DNA of 64,000 nt from Allodiplogaster sudhausi (taxonomy: Eukaryota; Nematoda; Chromadorea; Rhabditida; Diplogasteridae). The stretch lies in the NCBI GenBank assembly GCA_945643635.1, contig CALZFC010000033.1, positions 1,029,001 through 1,093,000 on the forward strand, given 5' to 3'. Each line of letters starts with the position of its first letter. Position 1 is the first letter of the stretch. Positions 12,455 to 23,683 of the stretch are shown piece after piece. Under the pieces are notes generated by a model. The model had not been told where the DNA came from. It did no database searches and was given only the letters and a program-made list of their open reading frames with translations. The position numbers and the translations under genes are program-made.

Positions 12455-14848
12455 CTCTCCCCTCTCTCTCTCCCTCTTCAGACTGCAATTGTCTTGTCCC
12501 CTGTCGGCAGCCCTGTCAGTAGTGCAGTCGGTGTCGGCTGGCGGGGATGGCCTGGCTGCTCTAATCATGGAGGCTGCCCTTGCCCAGTTGCATTCGTCCC
12601 CTTCCTCCTCTGCTTCTCCCTCTTTACTCTCTCGCCTTCTCGCTTTCCTACTTGTTCTCACCTTCGACACCACTTCTCAATTCTGTTCGTTTGTTCTAAA
12701 CTAGTTGAATATTTTCTGAAATTGCTGCTGTTGGAAGAGTACCAAAAGGTTGTATTTAGTGGATGCTCAGCTGGCTAATCTCATGCACATTGTTGTGTGT
12801 GTAGCGGGGAACGGGAGCGCTTTCCAGAGAGCCGCCACCTTCGCCCTCGTCTCTAATGTCTTCCATTCCTTTGGATCCAATCCAAGTCTCCATCTCTCTG
12901 GTTGGTTATGCAGCAAGAATCTATCATGTCCAGTTATTAGCTTAAAATTTTTTTTAAGTTATTGATTTAACAATTGAACGTAGATGAACTCCGTCGCTCT
13001 CTGTCACTCTTCGTTCGACAGCTCTGCTCAGAGGAAGCTATGAGACTTTTCCGGATTTCTGGCCTTGAATGTGGCCAGAACGTTGTTCACTTCGCCATGC
13101 AGTACATTGACTCTGATACGAGGTTACTGCTTGTCCTTTTAAGTTTCCCTTAGGAATATGTTTTCTTGTTTCTGTTTCTCCATCTCTCCCTTTCTCACGC
13201 ACCCTTCCCGTCTGATCTCTATTCTCTCCAAAGATCCGACCGTGATGGAGAAGAGTACGATCGAGACGATGACTCCTTGAGTTCTAACTCCGCGACGGCT
13301 TCCGCATCTTCATCGTCCCCCCACGCGGACCTCCACCAGATTCTCAATCTCATCATCGCTCTTGTTCAGGTCTTCTTTACAAAGTTGCTTACTCTGATGA
13401 CCAATTACTTTTGGAGAAGAAACAATGTGGCTCTGAAAAAATAGATGTTGACTTTCCTTAAACATTTCATTTGGCTGCTGCAATATTTAATTAAAAGTAA
13501 TGTTTGTCCCTTAAGGATCTGCAAGCCGGTTTGCCCTCTCCTCGTGATTGGCTTTCTGACTGGCGAAGCCTCGCTCGTCAATGGGCCTTCGCTGGCACTG
13601 GAGAGGTTCAGATTCGCTCCCTCATTGCGTATTCTTGCCTTGCTGACACCATCTCCGACCAAGAAGTCAAGGCTGTCGTCCAGCTTCTTGTCCAGGTTGG
13701 TTTTTCTCTTATCTCTCACTCCATTCTCTCTCTCTCAATCACTCACTATTTCTCGTTCTCTCTCTCTCTACCTCTCTCAATCACTCACCCTCTTTCTCTC
13801 TCTGTCTCTCTTTCTTTCTCTCTCTCTCTGTCTCCCTCTGTCAGGTAGTGAAGCGTCGTGAGTCGGTGTCGGCAGTAGCGGGAGTGTCTCTGTCCCTGAT
13901 CCGTCTGCATACCCTGACTGCCTCAAACTCTCCAGTGCATCGTCTAGTCTTCTGGGTGTGCGTGGTTCTGTTCCAGCTGGAGAATGCGACAATCTACGAG
14001 CACGTCGTTCTCCTTCTCCATGCCAACATCTCCAACCTCGACCACATGGGAGTCTTCGAGCATACGGTAGGAGTGGTGAGGGAGGTAGATTGAATCTTGT
14101 GTGTGGCAGAGCCTGGAACGTCTCGCAATGGATGCGCGCACTCCCCTTGAATGGGACCTAAAGGCGCTGGATCAATGTGCCGGCCTCTCGTTTCGTGCTA
14201 ACTTCAACTTTGCCCTGGTCGGCTATCTTCTGAAGGGTCTGCGACAACCAACTCTCTCACTCAAAGTCATCCAACTTCTCCAGCTTCTTCTTAAGATATC
14301 TGCTAAGAGCAATCAACAGTTAGTTCTCATACTCGTAATATCGCTTGTTATTTTGGTTTTATTACAATAATTGGCGAAAAGGAGTATGTGTCAATATAAG
14401 CATTTACTTGGTTCGATTGTTTCACAGTAATCCATACGTGCTGACGACGGAGAATGTTCCTTTCCTTCTGGCTCTGCTTCCCTTTGACGACAAGATGCAG
14501 ACTCGCTTCCGTCTGACCTGGGCCGTAGAATCCGGAGGGACCGCCACCCGGGCCGTGCTTTCTGCCCCTTGGAGCACTTTCGAGGATCCAACAGAAGAAA
14601 CACCACGAGATGGAGATGAAAGGAGGGAGAACGGAAGGCTGTCGTCGCAGCGAGAAAACACAGCCTCGGCCTCTCTCCTCCCGTCGTCGCTCTCTTCCAA
14701 TGCAGTCACCACCAGCCAGATCGGATGGGGAGAGGAAGAAGAAGAAGAGAGCGGTCCACTCCTCGACCCTTCCATTATCAGTGGAGAGCAGACTCAGGCA
14801 CTAGCTGTCACTGTACTTGTCAGTCCGTCTCTCTACCATCTCCCTTTC

Positions 14849-14941
<93 letters not shown>

Positions 14942-15414
14942 CTCTCTCGTGCTTACAGGCTATCCTTGCCCGCAGCTGCCCGAATGTCCACATCATTCTG
15001 GACTACCTGCTAGAGGCCGTTTCTGTCTTCCCGGCAGTCGTCCCTGTCGTGTATGTTCCACTCCTCTCTGGTGGTGTTTCTTACCTTGCTGTACCGTATT
15101 AAGTGAGTGTCTGCTGGATCAGCGCATCGTTGGCCTTGTCCAGTCGTGCCAGTCTCCTCGGATGCTCTCAACTGTCGTTCGTCTCATTGAGTCTTCTGCT
15201 TCTGGAGATGCCGGAGGCCCCCAACAAGCCGTGTTCTTCCTCCAGCAGTGCGGTTTCGCCGGGCTCTGGAGATATGCCGGGGCCTTTCTCTCTCCGGTCA
15301 GTTGCTGCCATTTGTATAAGTGAATATTCTTCTTTCCCTTTTCAGCGAGCTTCCCTCCAGGCGATCAACGCAAACTTGTGTTCTTGTCTGGAATGCATTC
15401 TGGCTTCCCTCTAA
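3297..15414 (+). CDS. NF1: Neurofibromin, Ras GTPase-activating protein (multi-exon)
   Basis: Neurofibromin accelerates GTP hydrolysis on Ras. It carries a central RasGAP domain followed by a Sec14-PH module and a long HEAT-like C-terminal region. The N-terminus at 3297 reads PVEWIASLIQRYQDQLPTRTG, matching the start of animal neurofibromin. The RasGAP region (about 9040-10450) has the arginine-finger block TLFRGSTFAA, GAVG-like ALGK, FLRFFNPAI and VSRRLTLVSKILQTAANR. Further 3' are Sec14/PH-like exons (10580-11180), then HEAT-region blocks SDISVRSTAYRLLSSLA (about 11830) and TPLEWDLKALDQC with ANFNFALVGYLLKGLRQP (14140-14250), and near the end FLQQCGFAGLWRYAGAF. Stop codon TAA is at 15412-15414, with AATAAA at 15458. 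There are more than 30 exons, many introns are very short, and several are (CT)n-rich. Exon ends in the 4-8 kb part are the least certain. TATAAATAG lies only about 15 bp upstream of the ATG, so the true 5' end may differ. Confidence 0.93.
12330..12482. repeat. (CT)n arrays with duplicated exon-like segment
   Basis: Two CT-rich tracts flank two copies of a segment reading AGACTGCAATTGT.TTGTCCCCTGTCGGCAGCCCT (first near 12379, second near 12480). The second copy, with CAG before it, is the NF1 exon edge. The first looks like a local duplication of the intron-exon border and could act as a decoy acceptor. Confidence 0.65.
14836..14950 (+). repeat. (CT)n microsatellite in NF1 intron
   Basis: A nearly pure CT dinucleotide run broken by single CCT interruptions, lying just upstream of the acceptor for the exon encoding the LAILARSCPNVHIILDYLLE segment of NF1. 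Confidence 0.95.
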
Positions 15415-15848
15415 ATCTTTTCTTTAAACCTTGAAAGATTTCATTGTTATATACTAGAATAAACATATAGATAATAATATATAACTATATTAGTGATAGT
15501 CGCTTGTTGCTAGTTAAGTGAAGATATGATTGCGATACGTTTATGTAACATTTGGTAAGATATCAATAGTATTTGCTAACTTGATGAATGCAGATTATAT
15601 AAGTATTTGATTACTCTTGCCGGTTTCTACACGGTCTGCTGTTGATCTCACAACTGTAAATAAGATATCAAACTGTGTCACAGCTGTTCATATTCCCATT
15701 TTGTCAGCATTTGCACTGAATCATCATCTTATTTATGCTCGATTGCTCGCGTGCTCTCCATCTAGTCATGGGATTCCATTCGAAGATCTCTTTCTCTCTC
15801 ACTCTCTCCCTCTCTTTCTCTCCGTCAATATCTCTCTCTCTCTCTATT

Positions 15849-15879
<31 letters not shown>

Positions 15880-16121
15880 GTCATTCTATCTCATCCTCTT
15901 TTGCTCGCTAGCTGTCTTTTTCTGTTAGTCTCTCCCATCTCTTATTTATCCTAAAACTAGAGCAACGAATTAATGATGCGGTATTGCAATAAGGTCCAGG
16001 GATAAAGGCGTGTAAACTGTAACCACTGGGCATCCTTCACTTACGTCCGTCATTTTCCGGAAGTAGGAAAATATTATACTTTTGAATTTTGGAGGAAATT
16101 AGCTTAATGTACCTCTTGTAG
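15415..16121. other. Intergenic: NF1 3' end to Pelota
   Basis: Holds the NF1 polyadenylation signal AATAAA at 15458-15463, an AT-rich stretch to about 15600, and a CT-rich tract at 15790-15890. No gene was recognised. Confidence 0.7.
15458..15463 (+). promoter_or_regulatory. Polyadenylation signal of NF1
   Basis: AATAAA, 44 bp after the NF1 stop codon, with AT-rich sequence following. Confidence 0.7.
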
Positions 16122-18582
16122 ATGCGATTATTCAAAAGAGGCATCGAGAAAGGTGGTCCGGGGTTCGTTGAAGCTTAGCTCTCCTTGCCATCATTTAGGA
16201 GGATAGAAAGAGCTAACTAAATATTCATTCAGGTATGTCGGCCTCATCCCAGAAGAGGCGGAAGACATGTGGCACATCTACAACTTGATAAGGATCGGGG
16301 ATATCGTTCGCTCCAAGACGATTCGGAAAGTGAGGCAGTACTTTCACTTATTTTACAATTTTCCTTGTGATTTCAAAGAGCATCGAATAGAACGAAACCC
16401 TCTAATAGAAGAATTCTATCTAACCCTCCTCTGAAAAGACCACGACTGGTTGTTCTGTTTGGAGGTGTTCGTCTATATGACTTTGACTTATAACTATTGA
16501 GAGAAGTAGAATGGATTCCTCTTTCAGGTGGTGTCGGAGTCAGCCACGGGGACAACCTCCAGTCATCGCGCCCATACAACTCTCACTGTTCGAGTGGAAG
16601 CCATCGACTTTGACCCGGGGGCATGCGCCCTCCATCTCAAAGTTAGTTGGCAGAAAAGAAAGATGAAGAAGTAGAAGAGAGATATTTATAGTGAGAGAGA
16701 GAGATAAGAAAGTCATCATTGTAACAGGGTCGAAACATAGTGGAGAATGAGCTGGTTAAACTAGGCGCCTACCATACTCTTGATCTGGAGCCGAATCGCC
16801 AGTTCACTCTCGAGAAGAATGAATGGGACACTATAGATCTCGGTTGGCCATTATTTAATTCACTAGGAATAGTGCTTTTTATTCCTTTTTAGCAAGTAGG
16901 ACAGTGCAAGAATGGGATAGAGAGAGAAATAAAGAGACAGAATGAGTGAATGAATGCTGACTCTGCCAGAGCGACTGGATGTCGCTCTGGACCCGGCCAC
17001 GGGGGCAGATGTGGCTGCGGTTGTAATGCACGAAGGACTCGCACATGTCTGTCTCCTCACTCAGGCCATGACTCTCGTCAGGGCCAAGATTGACATGCAG
17101 GTCCGTCTTCTTCCTTCATTACCATGGATCATATACTGGGATGCACACCACCGCCGTGAGGAAGGGGAAATATCTAGTTGTATTAATGAAAAATGTCTAA
17201 TTGTTAGACTAGTAGCTGATTGGCTTAAATATCAATATTTCTTTTAGAGATGAAAATTGTTTAATTCCTTTGCTTTTGTTCCATGATATGAAATGGTAAT
17301 CTAGCATTGTCTGGCATTGCTCTCATTAGATTCAACTCGAACTACAATGCCCATTCGTTTTCTGCTTCTTTCAAATTTATCAATTTTAGGTGCCTCGTAA
17401 ACGGAAGGGAATCACATCGCAGCATGAAAAAGGCATTCAGAAGTTTCTAGACGCCGTTTGCTCTGCTATTTTGCGCCACGTCAATTTGCAAGTATGTTCA
17501 GTTTTGTCTTCATGATATTTTCCTCTTCCTCTCTCTCTCTCTCTCTCTCTCTCTCCTTCCATATTTCTCCTCTCCTCAGACAGTGAAGTGCGTTCTGGTG
17601 GCTTCTCGGGGATTCCTGAAGGAGCAGCTGATGGCTCATCTCATTGAGTACGCGGAGAAGGAGGGGAAGAAGTTGACTGGCGAGCAGCGAGGGAAGTTCC
17701 TCCTCACGCACTCCTCCTCTGGTTTTAAACACGCTCTCAAGGAAGTCCTCGAGGATCCTGCTGTCGCTGCTCGGCTCGTCGACACTAAAGTCAGCCTTGT
17801 ATCAGCGTTGCTCGGGTTCTCTCTGTCTCTCTCTCTCTCTCTCGTTCTCGCTCTCTTTCTCTCTCACCTTTTTTCATGTGAAATAAATGTAGTATTGAGG
17901 CGCAAGGTGAAGTGCGTGCCTTGAATGTCTTCTTTGAACTGATGGCGACTGAGCCGGCCCGTGCCTTCTACGGCTACAAACACGTGTTGAAGGCAAAGAA
18001 CGAGAAGGTTTCCCCTCGTTCATTCTCCACACTTTCTATTCTTCTCTTGCTTGAACAGGCAATCGAGACCCTTCTCCTCTCTGATTCTCTCTTCCGCTCC
18101 CAGTCAATTGCCGAGCGAAGACGGTATGTTCGACTCGTCGAATCTGTCAGAGATGAGGTGTGGAGCCGTCTTCAGTTTCGCTTTCCACCCACATTCTCCC
18201 TTTTTTCTATAGATCTTATTTCTCTTTATCATCACTGGCAAATCTTCTATACCATTCAATGTGCAGTTTCCTTCTTTTCGACATAGTGTGACCACTTAGA
18301 AAATATTATCTTTCCCAAAGAAACGGCAAAAGGATGGATGCTGGCGCTGACATTTTCTCATTTATTATCACTTGAAATGATCGGGAAGAGTGACGTGCTG
18401 AACATTTATGGTCTCCCTTTCCTGCCCTTTTGCCTTCTTCCGACACTAAACTGATCAATATTTTCATGCCATCTGACTTGTATATTTTCTCTCCCTAGCA
18501 AATTATCTCTCCCCACTCTCTTTTTCCCCCTCTGTCTCGCTCTTCTCTCTTTTTCTCACTCTGTCTCTTTCCTCCATCATAG

Positions 18583-18620
<38 letters not shown>

Positions 18621-18834
18621 CCTCGTAGTCTCACTCCTCTCTTTCCAGAATGGAACGGTGCTGATCTTCTCGTCCCTGCACGTGTCTGGCGAGCAGTTGT
18701 CTCAGTTGACAGGCTGTGCTGCCATTCTCCGTTTCCCCATGCCAGAATTGGAAGACGAGAGTCTCTCGGATGAAGAAGACCCCGCGAGAACTGAACCCGA
18801 AGGATGGGGGAGGCCCGAATCCGCTCTCTCATAG
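16122..18834 (+). CDS. PELO: Pelota, ribosome-rescue factor (multi-exon)
   Basis: Pelota/Dom34 binds the A site of stalled ribosomes with HBS1 and starts no-go decay and ribosome recycling. It is an eRF1 relative that lacks the GGQ hydrolysis motif. The first exon (16122-16162) gives [14 protein letters not shown], spliced to [19 protein letters not shown] at 16233. Later blocks are [100 protein letters not shown] and [15 protein letters not shown], then the acidic tail [12 protein letters not shown]. The stop codon is at 18832-18834. All three domains of the family are present and the joined length of about 400 residues is normal. No GGQ is visible, as expected. The (CT)n run before the last exon serves as its polypyrimidine tract. 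Confidence 0.95.
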
Positions 18835-19418
18835 CAACCAAGCACTCCCTTTTATAGTATTCACCTCTCTTTCTCTGTCCTCTCTGACACGGGGGATAGC
18901 CACGGTATTCGGGAGAAGCGGTATGGCCATTTCTAAAGATATGCTCGCTGAGCGGGCAGCATGTTTTTCAAAGACTAATTGCGGGATCGACCCCCGTTCT
19001 GTCCTCGGTTAGTGATGGATGGATAGTAGAACCCTTCCTCTCGCAGATTGGCCTCACTTTTATTGCCTTTCTTGAGTTGTCGATCTTTCTTACTCATTTG
19101 GTTATCACTTTTCGTTTGCCTTTTTCTCTTCATGCTCTCTAATCACTTTCTCGGTGACATCTCATTTGCCTGCCTTTCTGTTCCCATTTGAGATCAAGCA
19201 AAGTTTATATCGCGACAGATTGTTAATGATACTGAACTACTACTATTCACACAGCACTGCTGATTCAAAGCAAAAAAAAAACTACACCCATAATATGTAA
19301 AGAATGAGGAAATATTTCACAAAACAAGGATGTTTGTACTATATAAATTAAATATATCAACTTGGCATAGATGAATGAGATGAGTAAATGAATGAGAAAG
19401 CATTACAAGGAAAATGAA
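18835..19418. other. Convergent intergenic region between Pelota and XBP1
   Basis: The two genes face each other tail to tail. TTTATT at 19058-19063 is an AATAAA signal on the minus strand, suitable for XBP1. The stretch 19200-19400 is AT-rich. No gene was seen. Confidence 0.6.
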
Positions 19419-20896
19419 TTAATAAACGGAATGGCCAAAGTGTCCAATGTCAGAGACGAGAACGTCTTGGAATGGATCGTCGAAGAAGCCATCGGGTTCG
19501 AGGGACTCTGAGATGGAGGAGGGGGAGCAGAGAAGGGGGTCTTGGGTGCCAATGAGGACTGGAGAACTACCTGGGTGGTCTACCAGCTTCAGCTCCTCTT
19601 CCCATCCCAGCTGGTCGTCCTCTTCCATCCTCACGAAATGCGACTCCATCGGTTCTTCCTTGACAAGAGACGAGTGAGACTCAGCCGGAGAGAAGGAGGA
19701 AGAGGCTGCCGAGGGGGACCATGCCTCTGTCTCCGAGTATCCCTCCGGGTACTCCTCATCACCTTCTGGCCCGATGCCGAGCTCGGCGCACAGCTGGTCG
19801 ATGTCGATGTCGCCGAGATCTTCGAGGACGGCGTCGATGTCGTCTGGAGGGAGGAGAGGTGCAGCAGATGAATGAGCTGCAGGAGGAGAGTTGCGTGGTG
19901 CGGCGGCCGGTACGGCGAGTGAGCCTGAGCCCTCTGCTGGGGTCCACTAATGGATGCGGCTGATCCAAGGGTGTCACTCGTCGCGTCTGCGCTCTCCGCT
20001 TCTGCCTTGACTCTCACTCTTCCCTCTCCTCCCTCCGCCAGGACTCGGCCAGGCACGGCTTGTTCTTGCTGGAGACGGAGTTCCTGCTCGAGGCGGTTCA
20101 GGCGTGCATTCAGGGAGGCATTGTCTGCCCGCAGCTTGCGGTTCTCTTCCAGAAGCAGACGCACTGCCCCTTCCAGACCCGATGTTCGCTCCTGCAAAGC
20201 GATCGATGACATACTTTTTACTCGTAAACCGGTAGAGTGGGCAGTTCCTTTCTCAATAAACGAAGCCAGATCTATTCCTAATTCGCAACCCAAATAATTC
20301 TCACCAAGTTCACCCCGTACCCCCCTTCCATTATTGATCTGGAATGTTCACAACTTCGCTCCCTCTATTCATATCCGGCTCTAATGCTCTCAATAATCGC
20401 TCTGTTGACCACTCTCTGTAAACTTAACATAGCACTCCATCCTCTAGTGAGCATAGACGAACCCTAACTTATGTAAACATTCATTGCAAGGACAATGATT
20501 TCACCTTTGACCTAGATATCCACCAGCTTCGAAAGAAACTCAAGGACGGACATGAGATTCACCATGGTTGTAATGGGGAAAAGATGAGTGCGAAGGGATT
20601 TTGAATAAACTGACTTTCTTCCTGTCGCGAGCAGTCTGAGCAGCAACTCTATTCTTCATCTTCCGTCTGGCCATCTTCTGTTCTGCAGTCAGATCTGTGA
20701 GTCTCTCTCGGCGTCTGGGTTTAGTCGCTGTGCGCGGAGTGAGAAGTTCTTCTGGATCGATGGAGAGTTCTCGAGGAGAGGCAGGGAGCGGCTTCGCTGT
20801 TGTCACTGTAGCGGGAGTTCGCTTCATGATCGTGCCACTCGCGACGGGACGGACGATCGATGAAGCAGGCACAAGGTATATCCGTGTTGGAGCCAT
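19419..20896 (-). CDS. XBP1: XBP1 bZIP transcription factor of the unfolded-protein response
   Basis: XBP1 is the IRE1-controlled bZIP activator of ER-stress genes. Exon 1 (20615-20896) gives MAPTRIYLVPASS, then a basic region with KMKNRVAAQTARDRKK, the XBP1 signature. Exon 2 starts at 20191 and continues with a leucine zipper (ERTSGLEGAVRLLLEENRKL onward). The 23 bases at 19937-19959 form an IRE1-type intron. If they are removed, the frame shifts into a long acidic domain (DDIDAVLEDLGDIDIDQLC and later EEDDQLGWEEEL) ending at the TAA at 19419-19421. If they are kept, the frame runs to a stop near 19631 through a Ser/Thr/Pro- and basic-rich tail. The span given is for the spliced form. The conventional intron between the two exons is 20192-20614. 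Confidence 0.95.
19937..19959 (-). promoter_or_regulatory. XBP1: IRE1-cleaved 23-nt intron with twin stem-loops in XBP1 mRNA
   Basis: On the minus strand, the two cleavage sites sit in seven-base loops that match C-x-G-C-x-G-x. The first is CAG|CCGC in stem GGAT/ATCC. The second is CAG|CAGA in stem CCC/GGG. Removing 23 nt (not a multiple of three) changes frame from GSAASISGPQQ to GSAEGSGSLAV and opens the acidic activation domain. C. elegans and Drosophila are known to use 23-nt introns at this place. Both loops, the spacing and the frame effect agree, so confidence is high. Confidence 0.93.
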
Positions 20897-21642
20897 CTCA
20901 GAGGGGGCAGAAGGGCGGATGCCCCGGACACTTCAGACGAGCTGCGAGCGCTCCTTCCTTCCACTCAATGTACACGTCAGCACTGACGGGTAGACACACC
21001 ATTGGGAGCAGAGAGGGGCGGGGCTTAGCAAGAGGAGAGAGTGCACGGGGAAGAGAAGGCAGTGATGAACAGAGGTGAGCGAGAGAATAGGGAAGACAGA
21101 GAAAGCAGCCACCATATGTTTGACAGAAAAGCAGAGACGCTTCCCGAAATGATGCAATCAAGATCGTTTTTAGGCATAAACCTGTACATCTATTTCAACA
21201 AACAAAGGGAAATTACACATATTTTATCACAAGAACCAAAACTGGAAGAAAGCATAATTATTATCGCATACTCTGGCACGAATCTTGGGACTAAAGCTAA
21301 TTCACAAGTGATCTTTAGGGCTTGTGCCTGCAAAATCACTGCTAAAGTGACCTTAATTTTAATAAAATAATTCACAACCACTTCATTAATAGTTTGTTGA
21401 ATAACCAACTCGCATCGGTAGAGCTGAGAACACTGCACAGTTATCGCTGAAACATAGACCGAAACTGGATCCTATAAAATGCTTCAAATGGCATGAGAAA
21501 AGTAAAGTGAATGCTCGACAGATGAAAGTTGTACGAGGAAAGAGGAGGCAACGAGGAGCAAAGCAGAACTGATCAATATACACACCGGGAACAATATAAC
21601 TGTATACTCTATGGAGATTAACGAAGACATATATGAGATGTA
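20897..21642. other. Intergenic: XBP1 upstream region and DnaJ 3' region
   Basis: The XBP1-proximal 250 bp is GC- and purine-rich with the UPRE-like site. The rest is AT-rich and is presumed DnaJ 3' UTR. No further gene was recognised. Confidence 0.55.
20973..20979 (-). promoter_or_regulatory. UPRE-like TGACGTG element upstream of XBP1
   Basis: TGACGTG on the minus strand, about 75 bp upstream of the XBP1 ATG. It matches the core bound by XBP1 and ATF6-type bZIP proteins. A CCAAT (minus strand, 21001-21005) lies about 22 bp further upstream and is followed after nine bases by ACCCG, an imperfect echo of the ERSE layout. Possible auto-regulation is inferred. It could also lie in the 5' UTR. 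Confidence 0.4.
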
Positions 21643-23683
21643 TTAAAAAAGGCCGAAAAAGCTTCCCCTCGGCTTGCCAGAGGGAGAAACGTCAGTTTGG
21701 TATCGCGCTTGGGAAATTTGGATGACGGAGTCGTAGAGAGATTCGCGATTCTTGAGAGTCTCGACTATGAATGAATCTTCCTCCTTCAGTTTCTGCTCTG
21801 CTTCCGCAAATCTACAAGTCGAAACGAGCTTTTCAGAAGAAAAAAACTCAATGAGAAAAAGCGGAAGAGTAAAAAGCTTTGAGAGAAGAAGAAAACGAGC
21901 CAACTTTCTCTTGGCATCGGCGTATTCTATCTGGAATTGAGCCATGGCAGTCTTTTTCATGAGAAGAATGGATTCAAACTTCGCAATCTCTTCCATCGGA
22001 TTTAAGCATTGCTCGTTCAAGGGAAGGAACGTCAGTGAATACCTTCAATCAACTAATTAAAGATAGAATTCAAAGAGGAAACTACCAACTTGACTTGATT
22101 CAGCCAGTTGTCCCCGTACACACAGAGAATATGAGACCTGGAGTCGAGGAGCTGAGCTGTCTTTAAAAAAAAAACATATAAATCCCAAAATAATTAAACC
22201 TATTAACGATTCTAAGGAGCCACAATCACAAAATAAAAATCCATTGTGAACAAAATGAGTTCTTGAAAAGAAAGGAAACCTGCGATTCCAAAGTGTCCAG
22301 ATAATGGAAAGCCAACGGTGTCTCACGGTCTTCCATGTGAAACTTCATAGGAACGAACTCCTCGAGATTTGCAATCTGCTGAGGAACAAAGAACATCACC
22401 GCTTGGGTGCATGACTTCTTCTTATGACTCTCCTGAAAACACACAAATTGCCTCCTGTTTAATTCATAATGACAAAGCGACAAATTCAACGTCTTTTTAA
22501 CTAATAAACCTAAATATAAACGTGTGAAATGTTTTTGAACAAAAGAGCAACCTGGATCAACCTAACGCCGCCTTCTTTATCGAACAGAACCAGCTTAAAC
22601 TTGCTCATCGAAGTGGACTTGCAAACAATGGAAACCCCGTGCTCTCGATATTGATCAATGACATCAATTTTGTAGAAGGCTGCCTCCTCAAAGCAAATGC
22701 AATTACGAAGAATATAATTTGATTAGGCATGGACCACAGAAGTAGAAAGGTTCCAATGAAATGAAGAAAAGTCTGGGTAAGAATAAAGAACTGTAACTAG
22801 CCTGCTTGCCAACAGAAGCAGCGACGGGTCTGCCGGGCTCGAGAGAAACTGCAGTTGTGTCACAAGGTGTTCCGTCGGACAGATGCCGAGCCTGTGCCAG
22901 AACTCTAGCACCGATCTGAGTTGGAATCGGCACTCCTAATTTCGAGAACAGAGCGCCGAAGACACGACCAACTCCACCCAATTCGGAAACGTCGAATCCT
23001 GGAGATATTATGATAGGAGATGTTCAAGCACTAGGATATGTATCGTTTGCGAAACAACCGGATTCGTTTGGAAAAAAAAGAAAAAAAAAAACAGAAAAAA
23101 AGAGAAACCGTCGAAGTCGAGTTGGGAAGAAGAAGGCCCGCTCACGTCGTACTGTCGACGCTTGTTCGGATCAGAAATGACTGCGTACGCGATGGAAAGT
23201 TTCTTGAAGTGTTCTTGAGCTGCAAATAACCACGTTGCCTGTCTATACAACAAACCATAAGCACATTCTTTCTCAAATTATTAATCAAACCCACAATTAA
23301 ATCTAAAAGTAAACATGGTAGAAGTACAGTGTTTACATTGGTCTAAATTTTGGCAGAGACCGTTCTGAAAAATTGCCACGGTATAGTGGAGACCATCCCG
23401 AAAGTTATATAGAAACACTCAAAACCACATGATTCTCGTCATGTTTTAATTCGAAAGAGACTGTACTCTTCCGACTTTTGTTGTTGGACCTTCCAAATCG
23501 AAAAAAGTATAAAAAAGAATTGGCCAAACCTTTTTCATCACCAGGATTGCGGTCTGGATGATACTTGAGAGCGAGTTTGCGAAAGGCGGTCTTGATCTCA
23601 GCCTCGCTAGCCCTCTTGTCAACCCCGAGCAGTTCGTAGTAGTCCTCATGGGTAGCATCGTCATCTTTCCGAGACGGTGACAT
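21643..23683 (-). CDS. DnaJ-domain co-chaperone, ARG1-like (multi-exon)
   Basis: The N-terminus at 23683 is a full J-domain: [20 protein letters not shown], then [15 protein letters not shown] with the HPD motif that stimulates Hsp70 ATPase. Exon 1 (23530-23683) joins an exon starting at 23219: [20 protein letters not shown], then RRQYDVSG. Later exons give [19 protein letters not shown], then [46 protein letters not shown], and C-terminal coiled-coil exons ([19 protein letters not shown] and [19 protein letters not shown]). This order (J-domain, a middle segment beginning LGVPIPT, a VYGDN block, a terminal coiled coil) is that of the ARG1 (Altered Response to Gravity) class of DnaJ proteins known from plants and some animals. 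The partner Hsp70 and the cellular role are not known from sequence. The stop codon is at 21643. Confidence 0.85.
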
